Positions 20,376 through 31,609 are shown, counted from the stretch's first letter. The stretch: 64,000 bases of DNA from Charina bottae (GCA_023362775.1 JALMGJ010000012.1:26877001-26941000); one strand, 5' to 3'. The notes: generated by a model not told the origin, from the sequence alone. Translations and numbers: made by a program.

Positions 20376-22170
20376 AGTTTGATCCTGTTGGGCCTGATGA
20401 AGTAGACAGGATCCTTGGGATTGTAAACGCCACCACATGTCAACTTGACCCATGTCCCTCCTGGCTGGTGAAATCAGCTAGAGAGGTGACATGTGGCTGG
20501 GTCCTGGCGATTATAAATTTGTCCTTGAGTGAGGGGGTGTTCCCGGCTGCCTTTAAGGAGGTGCTGGTGCACCCCCTCCTCAAGAAACCATCCCTGGACC
20601 CTACTATCCTGGGCAATTTTTGCCCAGTCTCCCACCTTCCCTTTTTGGGAAAGGTGGTTGAGAAGGTGGTGGCGTTGCAACTCCAGAGGATTCTGGAGGA
20701 AACGGATTATCTGGACCCTTTTCAGTCAGGTTTCAGGCCGGGATATGGGACAGAGACCGCATTGGTCGCACTTATGGATGATCTCTGGCGAGAGCGGGAT
20801 GGAGGAAGTGCGTCCATCCTGGCTCTCTTAGATCTCTCAGCGGCTTTTGATACCGTCGACCACGGTATACTCTTGGGGCGGCTCAGGGAGTTGGGGGCGG
20901 GCGGCGTGGTTTTGCGCTGGTTCGCCTCCTTCCTCCAGGGCCGTTCCCAGTCGGTGTTGATAGGGGAGGAGAGAGCTGACCCGCGACCCCTGTCTTGTGG
21001 GGTGCCGCAGGGATCGGTTCTCTCTCCTCTCCTGTTCAACATCTACATGAAGCCACTGGGTGAGATCATCCGTCACCACTGGATGAGGTATCACCAATAT
21101 GCTGATGATACCCAGTTATACATCTCCATCCCGGATGAAGTAGGTGATGCGGTCAATGCCTTATCTCAGTGTCTGGAGGCTGTGGGGGTCTGGATGGGGA
21201 ACAACAGGCTTCAACTGAACCCTGGTAAGACGGAGTGGCTGTGGATTGATGGCCCCCCTAGATCCAGGAAGTTGTCATCTTTGGTTCTGGGTGGGGTTGC
21301 ACTACCTCACTCGGATCCAGTGCGGAATCTGGGGGTTCTCCTGGACTCACGACTCCTGCTTGAAGAGCAGGTGGCAGTCGTGGCCAGGAGGGCCTTTGCA
21401 CAACTTCGAGTTGTGTGCCAGTTACGCCCTTTCCTGGATCGGGAGGCCCTCCGAACAGTCACTCACGCCCTTGTCATCTCCCGCATAGACTACTGTAATG
21501 CGCTCTACATGGGGCTACCCTTGAAGAGTATCCGGAAGCTTCAGCTGGTACAGAATGCGGCGGCGCGAGCAGTTATGGGTGCCATAAGATCGGCACATGT
21601 AACACCTCTGCTACGCGAGCTGCATTGGTTGCCAGTTTGCTTCCGGGTCCAATTCAAGGTGTTGGTGATTACCTTTAAAGACCTATATGGCATAGGACCA
21701 GGGTACCTGAGGGACCGTCTCGTCCCGATAACGTCAGCCCGCCCCACCCGTGCGTGCAGAGAGGGCATGCTCCGGACCCCCTCAACAAGAGAATTCCATC
21801 TAGCGGGGTCGAGGCGGCGTGCCTTCTCTGCGACAGTGCCCGCTTTATGGAACATCTTGCCCCCGGAGGTGAGACTGGCCCCTTCACTCCTGGCCTTTCG
21901 GAAGGCCATTAAGACCTGGCTCTGCCACCTGGCCTGGGACGACAGAGGCGGTAGTGCCTCCTGGGGTTGGCTGGCCCCGTAGGTGATCTGTGCTACGGTC
22001 CTCAAGCCATCTTGGATTTTATTTATTTTATTTTATATTGGATATATTTTTATATATCTTCTTTTTGTATTGTTCTTTAAATTTTTTAAATTTTAAATTT
22101 TAATTATTGTAACCCGCCCAGAGTCCCTTGCATGGGAGATGGGCGGGGAATAAATTAAATAAATAAATAA
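20376..22170 (+). mobile_element. L2 LINE, 5'-truncated, RT frame open
   Basis: It encodes an L2-clade reverse transcriptase from FDPVGPDEVDRIL to the stop at 21982, about 530 codons with no break. Motifs: SHLPFLGKVVEKVVALQL, FQSGFRPGYGTETAL, LLDLSAAFDTVDHGILL with catalytic Asp, GVPQGSVLSPLLFNIYM, YADDTQLYIS, and the C-terminal ALWNILPPEVRLAPSLLAFR. The endonuclease and 5' part are absent, so it is dead on arrival. The 3' UTR has gtaacccgcccagagtccc and ends in AAAT repeats. Comparison with the copy at 48-51 kb shows the same family. Confidence 0.9.
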
Positions 22171-22180
22171 ATAAATAGAA

Positions 22181-22648
22181 GTAGTAAAACCTCCCAGGTC
22201 CTTGTTGGGCCTTTAAACAAGTGATTTGGCTGCACAAACTAAGAAAAATCACTTTCTTTGGGGAGGCAGATCCGTTCCCCGAAATGCAAAAACAGGGATA
22301 GTAATATGGCTGGGCAGCAGTTTGGATTCTGTCTCGAAGAGGTGCTTCAGAGTACACAGATGCACAAATGTCGCGTTGGAACATTATGATAGGCAATTTC
22401 CAATTTAGTTTGCATCCAGCACTGGGCCAGTCAATCTCTCTATCCAGTCAATCTCTCTTTCAACACTCCTGCCACTCAATTTGGCTATAAAAATTACAGC
22501 TTGATCTTTATTTATTAAACATCATCAAACTTCAAAAACAGTTTGCTGGTAAAAATATGGGAAAAGTAGGGAGAGAGACATGAACAACAGGCAAAAATGT
22601 ACATTATTTCTTTCTCAATATATTGAAAGGCACTACACTTTCCAGAGC
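22181..22648. other. No feature recognised
   Basis: Unrecognised sequence after the L2 tail; no coding or terminal-repeat signal. Confidence 0.4.
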
Positions 22649-22656
22649 CTCTAGAA

Positions 22657-22827
22657 CAGGGCTTTCCAAAGTTTTCCCGCCGCGACACACCAACCGCCGT
22701 TGGTGTGTCGCCGCGGGAAAACCCGGAAGCGCTGATGATGATCAGCGCTTCCGGGTTGTGTGGCGACACACCAGACTGCGTGTGGCGACACACTTTTGTG
22801 TCGCGACACACAGTTTGGAAAGCTCTG
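22657..22827. repeat. GC-rich hAT MITE (CAGGGCTTTCC family), short copy
   Basis: The ends are CAGGGCTTTCCAAAG and, inverted, CAGTTTGGAAAGCTCTG. It is flanked by the perfect 8-bp repeat ctctagaa (22649-22656, 22828-22835). The interior is CpG-rich with the inverted pairs aacccggaagcgctgatg / atcagcgcttccgggtt and many gcgacaca units. A longer relative lies at 43325-43735. Confidence 0.85.
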
Positions 22828-22853
22828 CTCTAGAAACAAAATAGAGTCTAGAG

Positions 22854-22919
22854 CAGTGTTTCTCTGGAGAATTCTGGGAGTTCAAGTCCACACAAAGTTG
22901 TCAAGGTTGAGAAACACTG
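22854..22919. repeat. hAT-like palindromic MITE, deleted copy
   Basis: It has both CAGTGTTTCTC and ttgagaaacactg ends, but the interior is cut to 66 bp. A clear duplication is not visible because tctaga flanks are themselves palindromic. Confidence 0.65.
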
Positions 22920-23229
22920 CTCTAGAAAATATACTGTGAGAATATAGCATAGGTAGTCCCAAAGGGAGGGGCCTTTGATTATTCCAGCTTTAACCCTTTT
23001 ATGTACTTAACGGCAGCAGAGTAGAGATGGAAAGTAGGACACCAGTTCCTCCTCTATTCTGTACCATGAAATAAACAATTTGGTGGATGGAGATGATGGA
23101 TCCAAAACATAGCATCTGTCTGCAATACCAACTCTCATGTACTCCAAAGCACTTCTTGGAGACTGAATCTGAAGCACAACTGTAGAATCTAGCTTCAACT
23201 CAAATAGTTAGGCCATTATTATATGTTAT

Positions 23230-23346
23230 TGGCCAGTATTATATGTTATTTTAATTGTTTGATTTTTTGTAAACCGCCCAGAGTCCCCCTAAGGGGAGAT
23301 GGAGTGGTGATATAAATCGAATTATAAATAAATAAAATAAATAAAA
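23230..23346 (+). repeat. L2-type 3' tail
   Basis: The gtaaaccgcccagagtcccc and ggggagatggagtggtgata segments are followed by AAATAAATAAA, the L2 3' end without coding sequence. Confidence 0.75.
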
Positions 23347-24310
23347 TCATGCATTTTATTCATATATTTCTTTCCCATGGGCACTCAAAATAGGAAATGT
23401 TGGCCATCCATGCCAAAGATGGGTGGGATATTGGACAACATGGAACTTACCCATCAGATCATTGTTGACTGTTGTTTGCCATGTCTTCTAATGCTGAACC
23501 AATAGATAAACAAGCTGGTGTAGCCTACGATAGAAAGATGCTCTATGGATGCTATTCTGCTTCTTAGAAAAAGGGTAACACTAAATTTTTCAGTGGTAAC
23601 AACTAATGCAGAATCACAGAGGTGGGTTCCTTGGGGGTAGCATCATTCTTCTTTTTTTCACGCATCTCCAATTTTAATTCTGAAGAAAATGTGGTTCTGT
23701 TATAGGAGACACCCCTTTACACAATAACCTTATAATCTGCATACAGTATTGAAATTATCTCCATTTCATTCCAGGCTGTAACTAATCTTGACATAATCTA
23801 CAGCCAGATTTTTTTTTAAAGGCTTCTGGATCTTCCCAACCTAAAAGAGACTCCTGGGTTCATCCCTTTGCTGGGTGACAGCTCAAGCCGAGTAAATCAT
23901 TAGTAACACATTCCCGTATCAGATGAATGGAGTCTGTCTCCCTGCCTGTACTGCACACGTATAATTTTTTATTGCGTTTATTAATACAATAACTCAAAGC
24001 CCGACAACCGTCTTTAAACACACATGGGCACACCAAATGAAGCATCAATCAGAATTATCTGAATATATTTTTCCCACCAGGGCAGGCGTGATTAATGCCT
24101 ATGCAGAGGTTTGACAATATAAAGTATCTTACACTTAGTATTTCTTGTCTGATGGGGAAATAAATGGTGCTGGATGGCCTACAGCCAGTCTTGAATAACT
24201 TGGATCCGGTTTTACAGAGCGTATTCTACCGGGACCTAACAAGACCCTTCTTTATGGCATGGAAGTCGCAAGGGTAGGTTTTAAGCTCTACACTTCTGAG
24301 TAGGGTGGCT
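23347..24310. other. No feature recognised
   Basis: Nearly 1 kb of AT-leaning sequence without a supported ORF, terminal repeat or SINE head. Confidence 0.45.
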
Positions 24311-24316
24311 GCTCCC

Positions 24317-24556
24317 AGGTGCAGGGGTGTCCTCAGGCAATGGTCAAAAAAAGTCAAGATGGCAGCCACAATGGTGTGATCAAAGCTCCGCCTGTTTTTT
24401 AGGTGGCATTGTGGGAGATGCTATGATGATGTCATGATGCATGACATCAAAAAAGGAGGTAACAGGTTGCCATGCAAATAAAATAGGAGTGGGGCTTCAA
24501 TCAGGAGGTTGGGGCCACCATCTTGACTTTTTTGACACCCCCTGGATGCCCTTGGC
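24317..24556. repeat. Unclassified inverted-repeat MITE (GGGTGTCTGCAGGG family), 240 bp
   Basis: Left end aggggtgtcctcaggcaatg then gtcaaaaaaagtcaagatgg. The right end has gccaccatcttgactttttt then gacaccccctggatgccctt. The interior includes gatcaaagctccgcctgttt. This is the best-preserved two-ended copy for defining the family. Confidence 0.7.
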
Positions 24557-25104
24557 AAGCCATATCTTTCTTCTTCTGTGTTCCCATGACTGTTGCCTTC
24601 ATCTCATCCCCAGCTCAGGAGTTTGACAAGCTTAGCAATACCTTTTATTAAAGCAGTGTTTTCTCATGTATTGTAATCTTATCCAAAGTCAGCCTGAAGG
24701 TATGTCAATCTGTATGTCAATCTCCATTGTCTTGGCTGACTGGCTGGGACTGGGAACAGAAGTAACACAGACAGGACAGGGACCGGCATCGCAACAGCAA
24801 ATTTCACACCGGAGTTGCTTTTTTGCTCAAAGTTGGGTGGAGAGATTTCAGCTCAGCCGTGGGAAAGAGAATGAGCTCACCAACTTGGGGAATGTCTCTG
24901 AAATTCTCTCTTCCTTTGGAATAATTTTGAAAAAGTTTTCCCCCAACAAATTGAATGAGAAGAAATGGGAAAACCACAAGGTATAATTTCCCTGCCTGGC
25001 ACCATCCTTGGGCATAAATAGACAGGGTCATTTTGGCCTTTGTTTCAACCCATGTGAGGAAAAGTGGGCACAGAAAAGGAGCTGCAGAAAAAAATAAGGA
25101 AAAA
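24557..25104. other. No feature recognised
   Basis: Unrecognised sequence; short ORFs only. Confidence 0.4.
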
Positions 25105-25370
25105 TAAATCTGTGGAGTCCTTGGTGCTCTCTGAGCCTTGTTGTTTTCTTGCAGACGTTTCATTGCCAGGCTAGGCAACATCTTCAGTGCGAGAAGGGAG
25201 TGGGACTTGCTCTCTGTTTATATACCCTGGCTTGTCCTGCCTGTGTTGGTGGGGCTGTTGTACTCTCCTTGGTAGTCCCTTGATTGGGTTGTTGTTTGCT
25301 GCTTGGTTGGTTGACTGAGTTAATAGTTCCTTGATTAGGGTCTATTGACCCTATCAACCAACCAGGCAGC
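25105..25370 (-). mobile_element. Penelope-like fragment, family B, with hammerhead
   Basis: The minus strand holds a hammerhead core followed by an end with ggctcagagagcaccaagga, a sequence type I recognise from reptile Penelope-like repeats. Only the non-coding terminal part is here, with no RT. The left and right limits are approximate; a SINE tail begins close to 25371. Confidence 0.6.
25146..25192 (-). ncRNA. Hammerhead ribozyme motif (Penelope family B)
   Basis: On the minus strand: GCA, CTGAAGA, stem II TGTTGCC...GGCAAT, GAAA, then CGTC and TGC. GCA/TGC closes stem I, AC/GU is a two-pair stem III, and GUC is the usual cleavage triplet. All invariant core bases are present. Confidence 0.8.
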
Positions 25371-25695
25371 ACACAGCCAATTGTGTCTGATTCTCGGAGG
25401 CTGCCGGACAAGCCCCTGCAGTTTTCTTGGCAAGGTTTTTCCGGAAGTGGTTTGCCATTGCCTGCTTCCTAGGGCTGAGAGAGAGTGACTGGCCCAAGGT
25501 CACCCAGCCAGCTTTCCTGCCTAAGGCGGGACTAGAACTCTCAGTCTCCTGGTTTGCCATTGGCTCCTTCCTAGGGCTGAGAGAGAGGGACTGGCCCAGG
25601 GTCACCCAGCTGGCTTTGTCTCTTAGGCAGGACAAGAACCCACGGTCACCCAGTTTCTAGCCTGGTGCCTTAACCACTAGGCTAAACTGGCTCCC
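25371..25695 (-). repeat. CORE-type tRNA SINE with BovB-like tail and duplicated core
   Basis: The minus strand starts with a tRNA-like head (gcctagtggttaaggcacca). It then has two copies of the roughly 102-bp core unit (cctaggaaggagccaatggc ... cccaaggtcac on the plus strand). The tail is gagaatcagacacaatt, which resembles the BovB end GAGTCGGACACGACT rather than the L2 tail of its relatives. Confidence 0.7.
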
Positions 25696-26059
25696 TAAAG
25701 AAGCTAGGCATGATTGCAATTTTGCTTTACACTATCTCCCAATTTTTTCAGATGGCTTTCACACAATATGCTTTGTTTGGTTACTGAATTAACCTCTTTC
25801 CTGGGTTGGCTTAACAGGTTGAGCAAGTAACCAAATGGCCTAGCCTTGCAGAACTTCCTCAGTGCATAAATCAAACCACCCCCCAGCCAATGTTAAATCG
25901 AACCAAGCTTTGTATGTCGTATAAATGCCTTTGCTAATACTATAATTGATCCGATGAAGCATAATGTGTGAACTGAGGCCTAAAATTAGAGAGAAAGAGA
26001 CAAAATGCTAGTAATCCTGCTTGGAAAGATGGGAGGAGGGGGGGGGGAGAATTATACTG
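25696..26059. other. No feature recognised
   Basis: Unrecognised sequence before a purine-rich repeat. Confidence 0.4.
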
Positions 26060-26186
26060 CAGTATTACTTTTAATGGAGAGAGAGAGAGAGAAAGAAAGA
26101 TGGATGAGGGAAGGGAAGGGAAGGGAAGGGAAGGGAAGGGAAGGGAAGGGAAGGGAAGGGAAGGGAAGGGAAGGGAAGGGAAGGGA
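26060..26186. repeat. Purine-rich microsatellites: GA run and (GGGAA)n
   Basis: A short GA run with aaagaaaga is followed from about 26108 by roughly 16 units of GGGAA. Reading frames through it are repeat artefacts. Confidence 0.9.
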
Positions 26187-26954
26187 TAATTTTGGGAAAG
26201 AATTTGGGGCTGGTTTCCAGGACATACTTCCCCTGCGCTTTTTTCCCTTTTATTTATTAATGAAATATAACAAGCATGGATAAAAATAATACAACAATGA
26301 TAAGACAATCAGAAAAAGTATTTATTCCATTAAATTTATTGTAGCTGCCCACTCCAACAGACCCTGGGCAGCTTACAAAATCTAATACTAAGAGAAAACA
26401 ATTAAAAACGTAAATGAAACAAAACAGCCAGACTAAAATCAACCATTAAATCAGGGTGGGACCCTGTCCCCGCAAAACCTATTAACCCCAGGCCTGGGAC
26501 CAAAGCCAGGTTCTAGGCTTTTCAGAACCCCAGTAGAGCGGGCACCATCCGCATCTCAATGCATTCTGACATCACAAATACCTGTGAATACCCCGGGGGG
26601 ATGTGCTGTTCCAGAGGATGGGGGCCGTGACAGAGAAGACGTGCTTCCTAGGTCCCGTAAAGTGACGACATTTCATAGAAGGGACCTGGAGCGTACCCGC
26701 TCTGCCCAAACGTACCAGGTGGGCAGAAACAGTGAGAGAGAGGCGGTCCCTCAGATAACCTGGCCCTATGCCATAAAAGTAACAACCAGCACCTTGAATT
26801 GCACCCGGAAGCCAACTGGCGGCCAATGCAGCTCGTGTAGCAGTGGTGACCCACGGGCACAGTGAGAAGTGCCCATGACTGCTCACATTGCTGCATTTTG
26901 AACCAACTGGGGCATCCGTGTGGTCTTCCAGGGCAGCCCCGTGTAGGGCACATT

Positions 26955-27557
26955 TGTCGGAGTTCCTGTGTGAAAAAAAAAACAAATGGCCTTCTTCACT
27001 GTATGTTTTCCTATTCCTCTGCTCTGAGCGTTTCCCATAACAAAATGACTGATAATGCAGGTGCATACCATGTGACACATTGTTTTGGCTAGTTCATCAG
27101 GCATCCCCAGAGAACCTTTCCCAGAGGAGAGACAATGTGCAACACTGCCATCTCGTGGCAATTTATATTATGTGCAACAGGCTTTAAGTTTTAACGTTAC
27201 GTTTCTGTAACTCATGACTCCATGTTTTCCTCCAATCAGAAAGCTGAAACAAGTGTATATCTCAGCTGTGAACTATGGGTCTATGCTTCTTGACTTCTGG
27301 TCTTGTTGCCATGTTCCTATATGTGTGATCTGTTCCTAGCCTATACACGCCTGGCTGTCTGTGTAGGCCATGGCATTCTTCACGTCAGCTGAACCAAGGA
27401 ACGAAACTCTGCTTATGGTTTGTTGTTTTTCTTTTTTGCAATAATGTAACTCTGTATGCATTTATTGCCTTATGCTACAAGTAAACACTTTTAGCCCTAA
27501 ACGCTGCCCTCTGTTTGTTTACTCTGCGCCTTGCCCCATAAGCCAGCATATCCCACA
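26955..27557. mobile_element. Solo LTR, 603 bp
   Basis: It begins TGTCGG and ends CCCACA, the TG...CA ends of an LTR. It is flanked by the 5-bp repeat acatt (26950-26954 and 27558-27562). The L2 sequence on either side joins cleanly when it and one acatt are removed. No internal coding region is present, as left by recombination between two LTRs. Family and orientation are unknown. It contains a CTCF-like site. Confidence 0.8.
27140..27160 (-). promoter_or_regulatory. CTCF-like motif inside the solo LTR
   Basis: The minus strand reads GCCACGAGATGGCAGTGTTG. The CCACGAGATGGCAG part fits the CTCF core consensus CCA-S-N-AG-R-K-GGC. Occupancy is unknown. Confidence 0.45.
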
Positions 27558-28162
27558 ACATTGCCATAGTCCAGTCATGAGGAGACCGGGGCATAAGTGA
27601 CTGTCCACAGGGCCTCCTGGTTGAGGAAATGGTGCAACTGGCGCGCAAGATGTACAGGACCTGTGCAAAGCCCTCCTGGCCATAGCTGCCACCTCCTCTT
27701 TGCGCCCTAGCTGCGAGTCCAGAAGGTCCCCCCCAGTTGCTCACCAGTGTAACCCCACCCAAGACCAACAATGGAAAGGTCCCCAGCCCCTGGGGGCCAA
27801 ACAGCCACAACCACCCAGTCTTGTCCAGATTGACCCAAAGCCTGTTCCTCTCCATCCAGACCTGAACAACCTCCAGATGCTGGATCAGTACAGGTAGTCC
27901 TTGCTTAACAATGGCCCTGTTTAGCAACCATTTGAAGTTACAATGGCACTGGAAAATTAACTTTACGGCCAGTCCCCACACTTACAACCGTCGCAGCATC
28001 CCAGGGTCACATGATTGAGATTTGGGTGCTTCATAGCTGGCTTCCGACAAGCAGAGTCAATGGAGAAGCCAGCAGTAACATTGCAAGTCGCGGTCACATG
28101 ATGTCTCACTTAGCAACCGTGGTGATTCACTTAACAACCATGAGGAAAAGTGATGTAAGTTT

Positions 28163-28497
28163 GGTCTAGTGGTTAAGGTGCTGGGCTAGAAACCAGGAGT
28201 CTGTGAGTTCTAGTCCCGCCTTAGGCATGAAATCTGGCTGGGGGACCTTGGGCCAGTCACTCTCTCTCAGCCCTAGGAAGGAGCCAATGGCAAACCAGGA
28301 GGCTGAGAGTTCTAGTCCCGCCTTAGGCATGAAAGCTGGCTGGGTGACCTTGGGCCAGTCACTCTCTCTCAGCCCAACTCACCTCACAGGGTTGTGGGGA
28401 AAATAGGAGGAGGAAGGAGTATTAGGTATGTTAGCCGCCTTGAGTTATTTATAAAAATAATAAAGGCGGGATAAACATTAAATAAATAAATAGGCCA
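28163..28497 (+). repeat. CORE-type tRNA SINE with L2-like tail and two core units
   Basis: The head tggtctagtggttaaggtgc and B-box-like gagttctagtcccgcc start the SINE. Then come two core units with gctgggtgaccttgggccag (the MIR/CORE-like block) and a 3' part cgccttgagttatttataaa followed by AAATAAATAAA. The core duplication is the same unit that is repeated nine times at 57.9-58.8 kb. Confidence 0.8.
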
Positions 28498-28547
28498 TCA
28501 TGGTCACATGATGTCTCACTTAATGACCGTGTCACTTAGCAATGGAG

Positions 28548-28640
28548 TTTTATTTATTTATTTATTTATTTCTCCAACTTATATCACCGCCCATCTCCCC
28601 CCACAGAGGGGACTCTAGGCAGTTTACAACAAGTTGTCAG
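28548..28640 (-). repeat. L2-type 3' tail inside the Tigger-like MITE
   Basis: (TTTA)n is followed by the complement of gagatgggcggtgatataag and gtaaactgcctagagtcc. It is a severely truncated L2 insertion on the minus strand. Confidence 0.75.
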
Positions 28641-29005
28641 TCCAATTGTGGTCGTTAAGTGAGGACTACCTGTACCTCAACAGCTTCAACTGCACAGCCC
28701 AGGGTAGAGATGCGAAGCTGGGGATCATCAGCATCCTGATGATACTGAGCCCTGAATCAGCAGATGACCTCACCCAGCCGTTTCATGTAGATGTTAAACA
28801 GGAGGGGGGAACACATCGAACCCTGAGGCACCCCACCACTGAGGGCCATGTGTTCGATGTCTCCCTCCCCATCAACCCACCACTGAGAGAGGAGGTGAGC
28901 CAGTGCGGCAGAGTGCTCCCCAGCCCCCAGCCCCCATGGTCGGTCCAGAAGGTCACCGTGGTCGACAGCATCGGAAGCTGCTGAGAGATCAAGGAACAAT
29001 ATATA

Positions 29006-30326
29006 CAATAGTGGTTAAAATGAACTAAAGCTTTAAAGAACCCTTGTACTATTGAGCTAGCTCAAACCTTTCACACGTGACATACAGAAACATATTATTT
29101 TATCTCCTCCTTTTTGTAACATAAAGACATTTCAAAAATCAATAGAGCACACATCTTTTTAATCCACTTTGTAACATCTGGAATGTAGATTTCTTTCCAG
29201 CTACGTAGAAAGAACCCCAGGCTCAATAAAGGGGCAGGTCTTCATAAAATGTCAAATTCCATGTTTTTGGACTATAATTCAGCCTCCCGTTTACATCTTT
29301 AACTGCTGTATTTTTCCCCCAGGGTTGTTTTAGAATACAGTGCAACTAGAAACCAAAAATAAAAAAATAAAAAGCATGACCAAATCATCTGAACTGGAGA
29401 GTCCTCAAATTTCTTACAACATCCACACAAAAAACCTGATACCCAACTTTTAAAAACTTATCTTGGCTCTTGTTCCTTTTTTGCCCGCCAAAATGTTTTT
29501 GCCCACTAGCTAGTTTCAGCCTTTGCAAATCTTATTTGCCGCCAGGCAAAACCTTTTTGGACATGAGATGTGATCACCAGTGGCAGGCAAAGAAGGAACA
29601 ACAGCCCTTCCCTCCATTGTGGGAGGTTCATTCTTAGGATCCTCTCAACCATCTTGGGGGCAATTCCAGAAGGGGCTTAACTGTTGGAAATATGGGGTTT
29701 CAACCAAGCCTGTCTCACACGAACAAAAGGGAGGGGCGGCTCTGCTGCAACCTAGCTTTGCTGCTTGGTGTGGGAGGGGCTTGAATCCCGGTTTCCTGTT
29801 TCCTCTTCTCTCCATGGACCTGCACGAGGCATGAGGGGAATTCCTTCTCTCTCCTCGTGGCTCATACTTGCACCCAGCAAATCCTCCAAAAGCGGGTTTG
29901 GTCAGAACAACTCGTTTGCACGCATGGGACCGTTTCAACAGTGAAACTGCTTGTAACAAGATCTACAAATAAAAATGTAAGCAATCTTTATTTTCCTTTT
30001 TACACTGACTAAATGTGTGAAGATTCTTTATTTCTCTGAACAATAAAAATAAGCCTTTCTGTGCAAGTTTATTGCTGAACTCTTTCTACTCTGCTAAACT
30101 AAATAAAACGCTGCTTGGGTTTTTCTGTTACTAACATTTCAGAACCCCTACATTAACTACAGTAGGTTAGGGGCAGAAATGCATCTAGTGCGGCAACAAC
30201 TTGCATCCTGGCCATTATTCCTCAGTGGGAGAACCAATCTCACCCTGTTCTCTGCACCAACTGAGACAGGCACTAATATTTTTAGCAATTTATTGTTCAA
30301 AAATTAGGGACATTAGATACACTAAA
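29006..30326. other. No feature recognised
   Basis: 1.3 kb with no supported coding region or element ends. Short ORFs near 29580-29960 on both strands lack any recognisable domain. Confidence 0.45.
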
Positions 30327-30339
30327 CAAATGCCAAATT

Positions 30340-30493
30340 TGTATTGTCGACGGCTTTCACGGCCGGAGTTCAATGGCTGTTGTGGGTCTTCCGGGCTGTG
30401 TGGCCGTGTTCTGGAAGCTGTGGTTCCTAACACATTCCTTAGGAACCACAACTTCCAGAACACGGCCACACAGCCCGGAAGACCCACAACAGC
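30340..30493. mobile_element. Palindromic Penelope-type insertion, second sequence family
   Basis: Two inverted arms of about 70 bp (gttgtgggtcttccgggctg and its complement, cggccacacagcccggaaga) meet at a loop cacattcc. The direct repeat caaatgccaaatt flanks it at 30327-30339 and 30494-30506. The arm matches a reptile repeat I associate with Penelope-like elements; the hammerhead core itself is missing. The duplication length and palindromic form match the family A insertions. Confidence 0.65.
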
Positions 30494-30657
30494 CAAATGC
30501 CAAATTATTCTTGTTTTTATTCAGTTTAAAGTCAATGTAACATAATCTGAATAATGCAGGGCCATCAGCACTGGGAGGAAAAAATAAAGGTGGGCTTTCC
30601 ATATTGAACAAGTAGAGAACAGCAACACTGAGGTACTCTGTTTCTTACCTGCATAAA

Positions 30658-30994
30658 CGTAAAGGTAAAGGTTCCCGCTGCGCATTTGCGCAGTCATGTC
30701 CGACTCTAGGGGCCGGTGCTCATCTCCGTTTCTTAGCCGAAGAGCCAGCGTTGTCCGAAGACGCTTCCGGGGTCATGTGGCCGGCATGACGCACGCGGAA
30801 CGCTGTTTCCTTCCCACCGAAGTGGTACCTATTCATCTACTGGCATTTGCATGCTTTCGAATTGCTAGGTTGGCAAGAGCTGGGGCAAGTGCGGGAGCTC
30901 ACTCCGCACACAGGGCTAGGGATTCGAACCTCCGAACTTGTGACCTTCCGATTGACAAGCCTGGCGTCTTACCCACTGAGCCACCACGCCCCAA
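30658..30994 (-). repeat. Sauria-type tRNA SINE, near full length
   Basis: The minus strand has an A-box region (gtggctcagtgggtaagacg), a B-box (GGTTCGAATCCC) and a long body. The 3' end is CTAGAGTCGGACATGACTG, then ggggaacctttacctt. The GAGTCGGA-ATGACTG block resembles the 3' end of the BovB copies at 0-9 kb, its probable mobilising partner. Confidence 0.85.
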
Positions 30995-31204
30995 AAAGAT
31001 CCTTCCATATTTCTGAGACTGAGTATTACTCTGCATAGCTTTGATAATGTAACCATGAAAATTCACTATATTTAATTTAAAGCAGCATATTACACATGCA
31101 CTGATCTTAGAGAACGTGAGGATTCTTGGTGAAAGTACCCCAACTTCAAACTGAGATTCTCCATGAAGGCAGGCATTAATAAGGACCTACTCCGTAATCT
31201 AGAC

Positions 31205-31277
31205 CAGTGTTTCTCAACCTCGGCAACATTAAGATGTGTGGGCTTCAACTCCCAGAATTCCCCAGCCAGCCATGCCG
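31205..31277. repeat. hAT-like palindromic MITE, left half
   Basis: CAGTGTTTCTCAACCTCGG, gcttcaactcccagaattcc and ccagccagccatg are present; the inverted right half is missing. Confidence 0.7.
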
Positions 31278-31609
31278 CAGGTGCATCAGAATTAATGAAC
31301 ATCACCTGAGTAAAAGTGAGGCAACTGAAGAACCTGGATAGCCTTGCAGCTGGATCAGCTGCCAGGGGGTGGGTACTTCCAGTTGCTAATATAAAGCTCT
31401 TTGCTGGAGAGTGGAAAATGATTGAAAGCAACATGGGGTAATGGTTTTTTTAAAAAAAGATAAATTAGGGAAGGGGGAAGGCTTAGGGCCATGTTCACCA
31501 TCAGTTATGGAAGTTCATTGGGAGATTTTGGGCCAGTTGCTATTTTATAATCCAATCTGTCTCTCCTGGTTGTTTTGGGGAGGACAAAAATGGAGGAAAA
31601 AGTGCTATG

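Larger units (their letters stand above)
27891..28672. mobile_element. Tigger-like (Tc1/mariner) MITE with nested SINE and L2 tail
   Basis: The ends are CAGGTAGTCCTTGCTTAAC and, inverted, GTTAAGTGAGGACTACCTG, each bordered by TA (27889-27890, 28673-28674). Interior ggtcacatgat and ttcacttaacaac segments match copies at 37.5 and 47.4 kb. It lies inside the L2 fossil and itself received a SINE and an L2 tail. Confidence 0.82.
26320..29005 (-). mobile_element. L2-family LINE, broken into three pieces by later insertions
   Basis: Minus-strand pieces at 26320-26949, 27563-27888 and 28675-29005 form one ancestral L2. The rightmost encodes LDLSAASDAVDHGDLLDRPW and GVPQGSMCSPLLFNIYMKRL. The middle encodes VQVWMERNRLWVNLDKTGWL and VLGGVTL. 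The leftmost encodes GIGPGYLRDRLSLTVS, VFSVTAPILWN and a 3' UTR with ctgcccactccaacagaccc. Stops and shifts throughout make it an old fossil. A solo LTR and a Tigger-like MITE separate the pieces. Confidence 0.85.

Noticed and set aside
30919..30986. tRNA gene on the minus strand
   Set aside because: A- and B-boxes are present but the cloverleaf is incomplete, and the sequence continues into a SINE body repeated elsewhere in the window.
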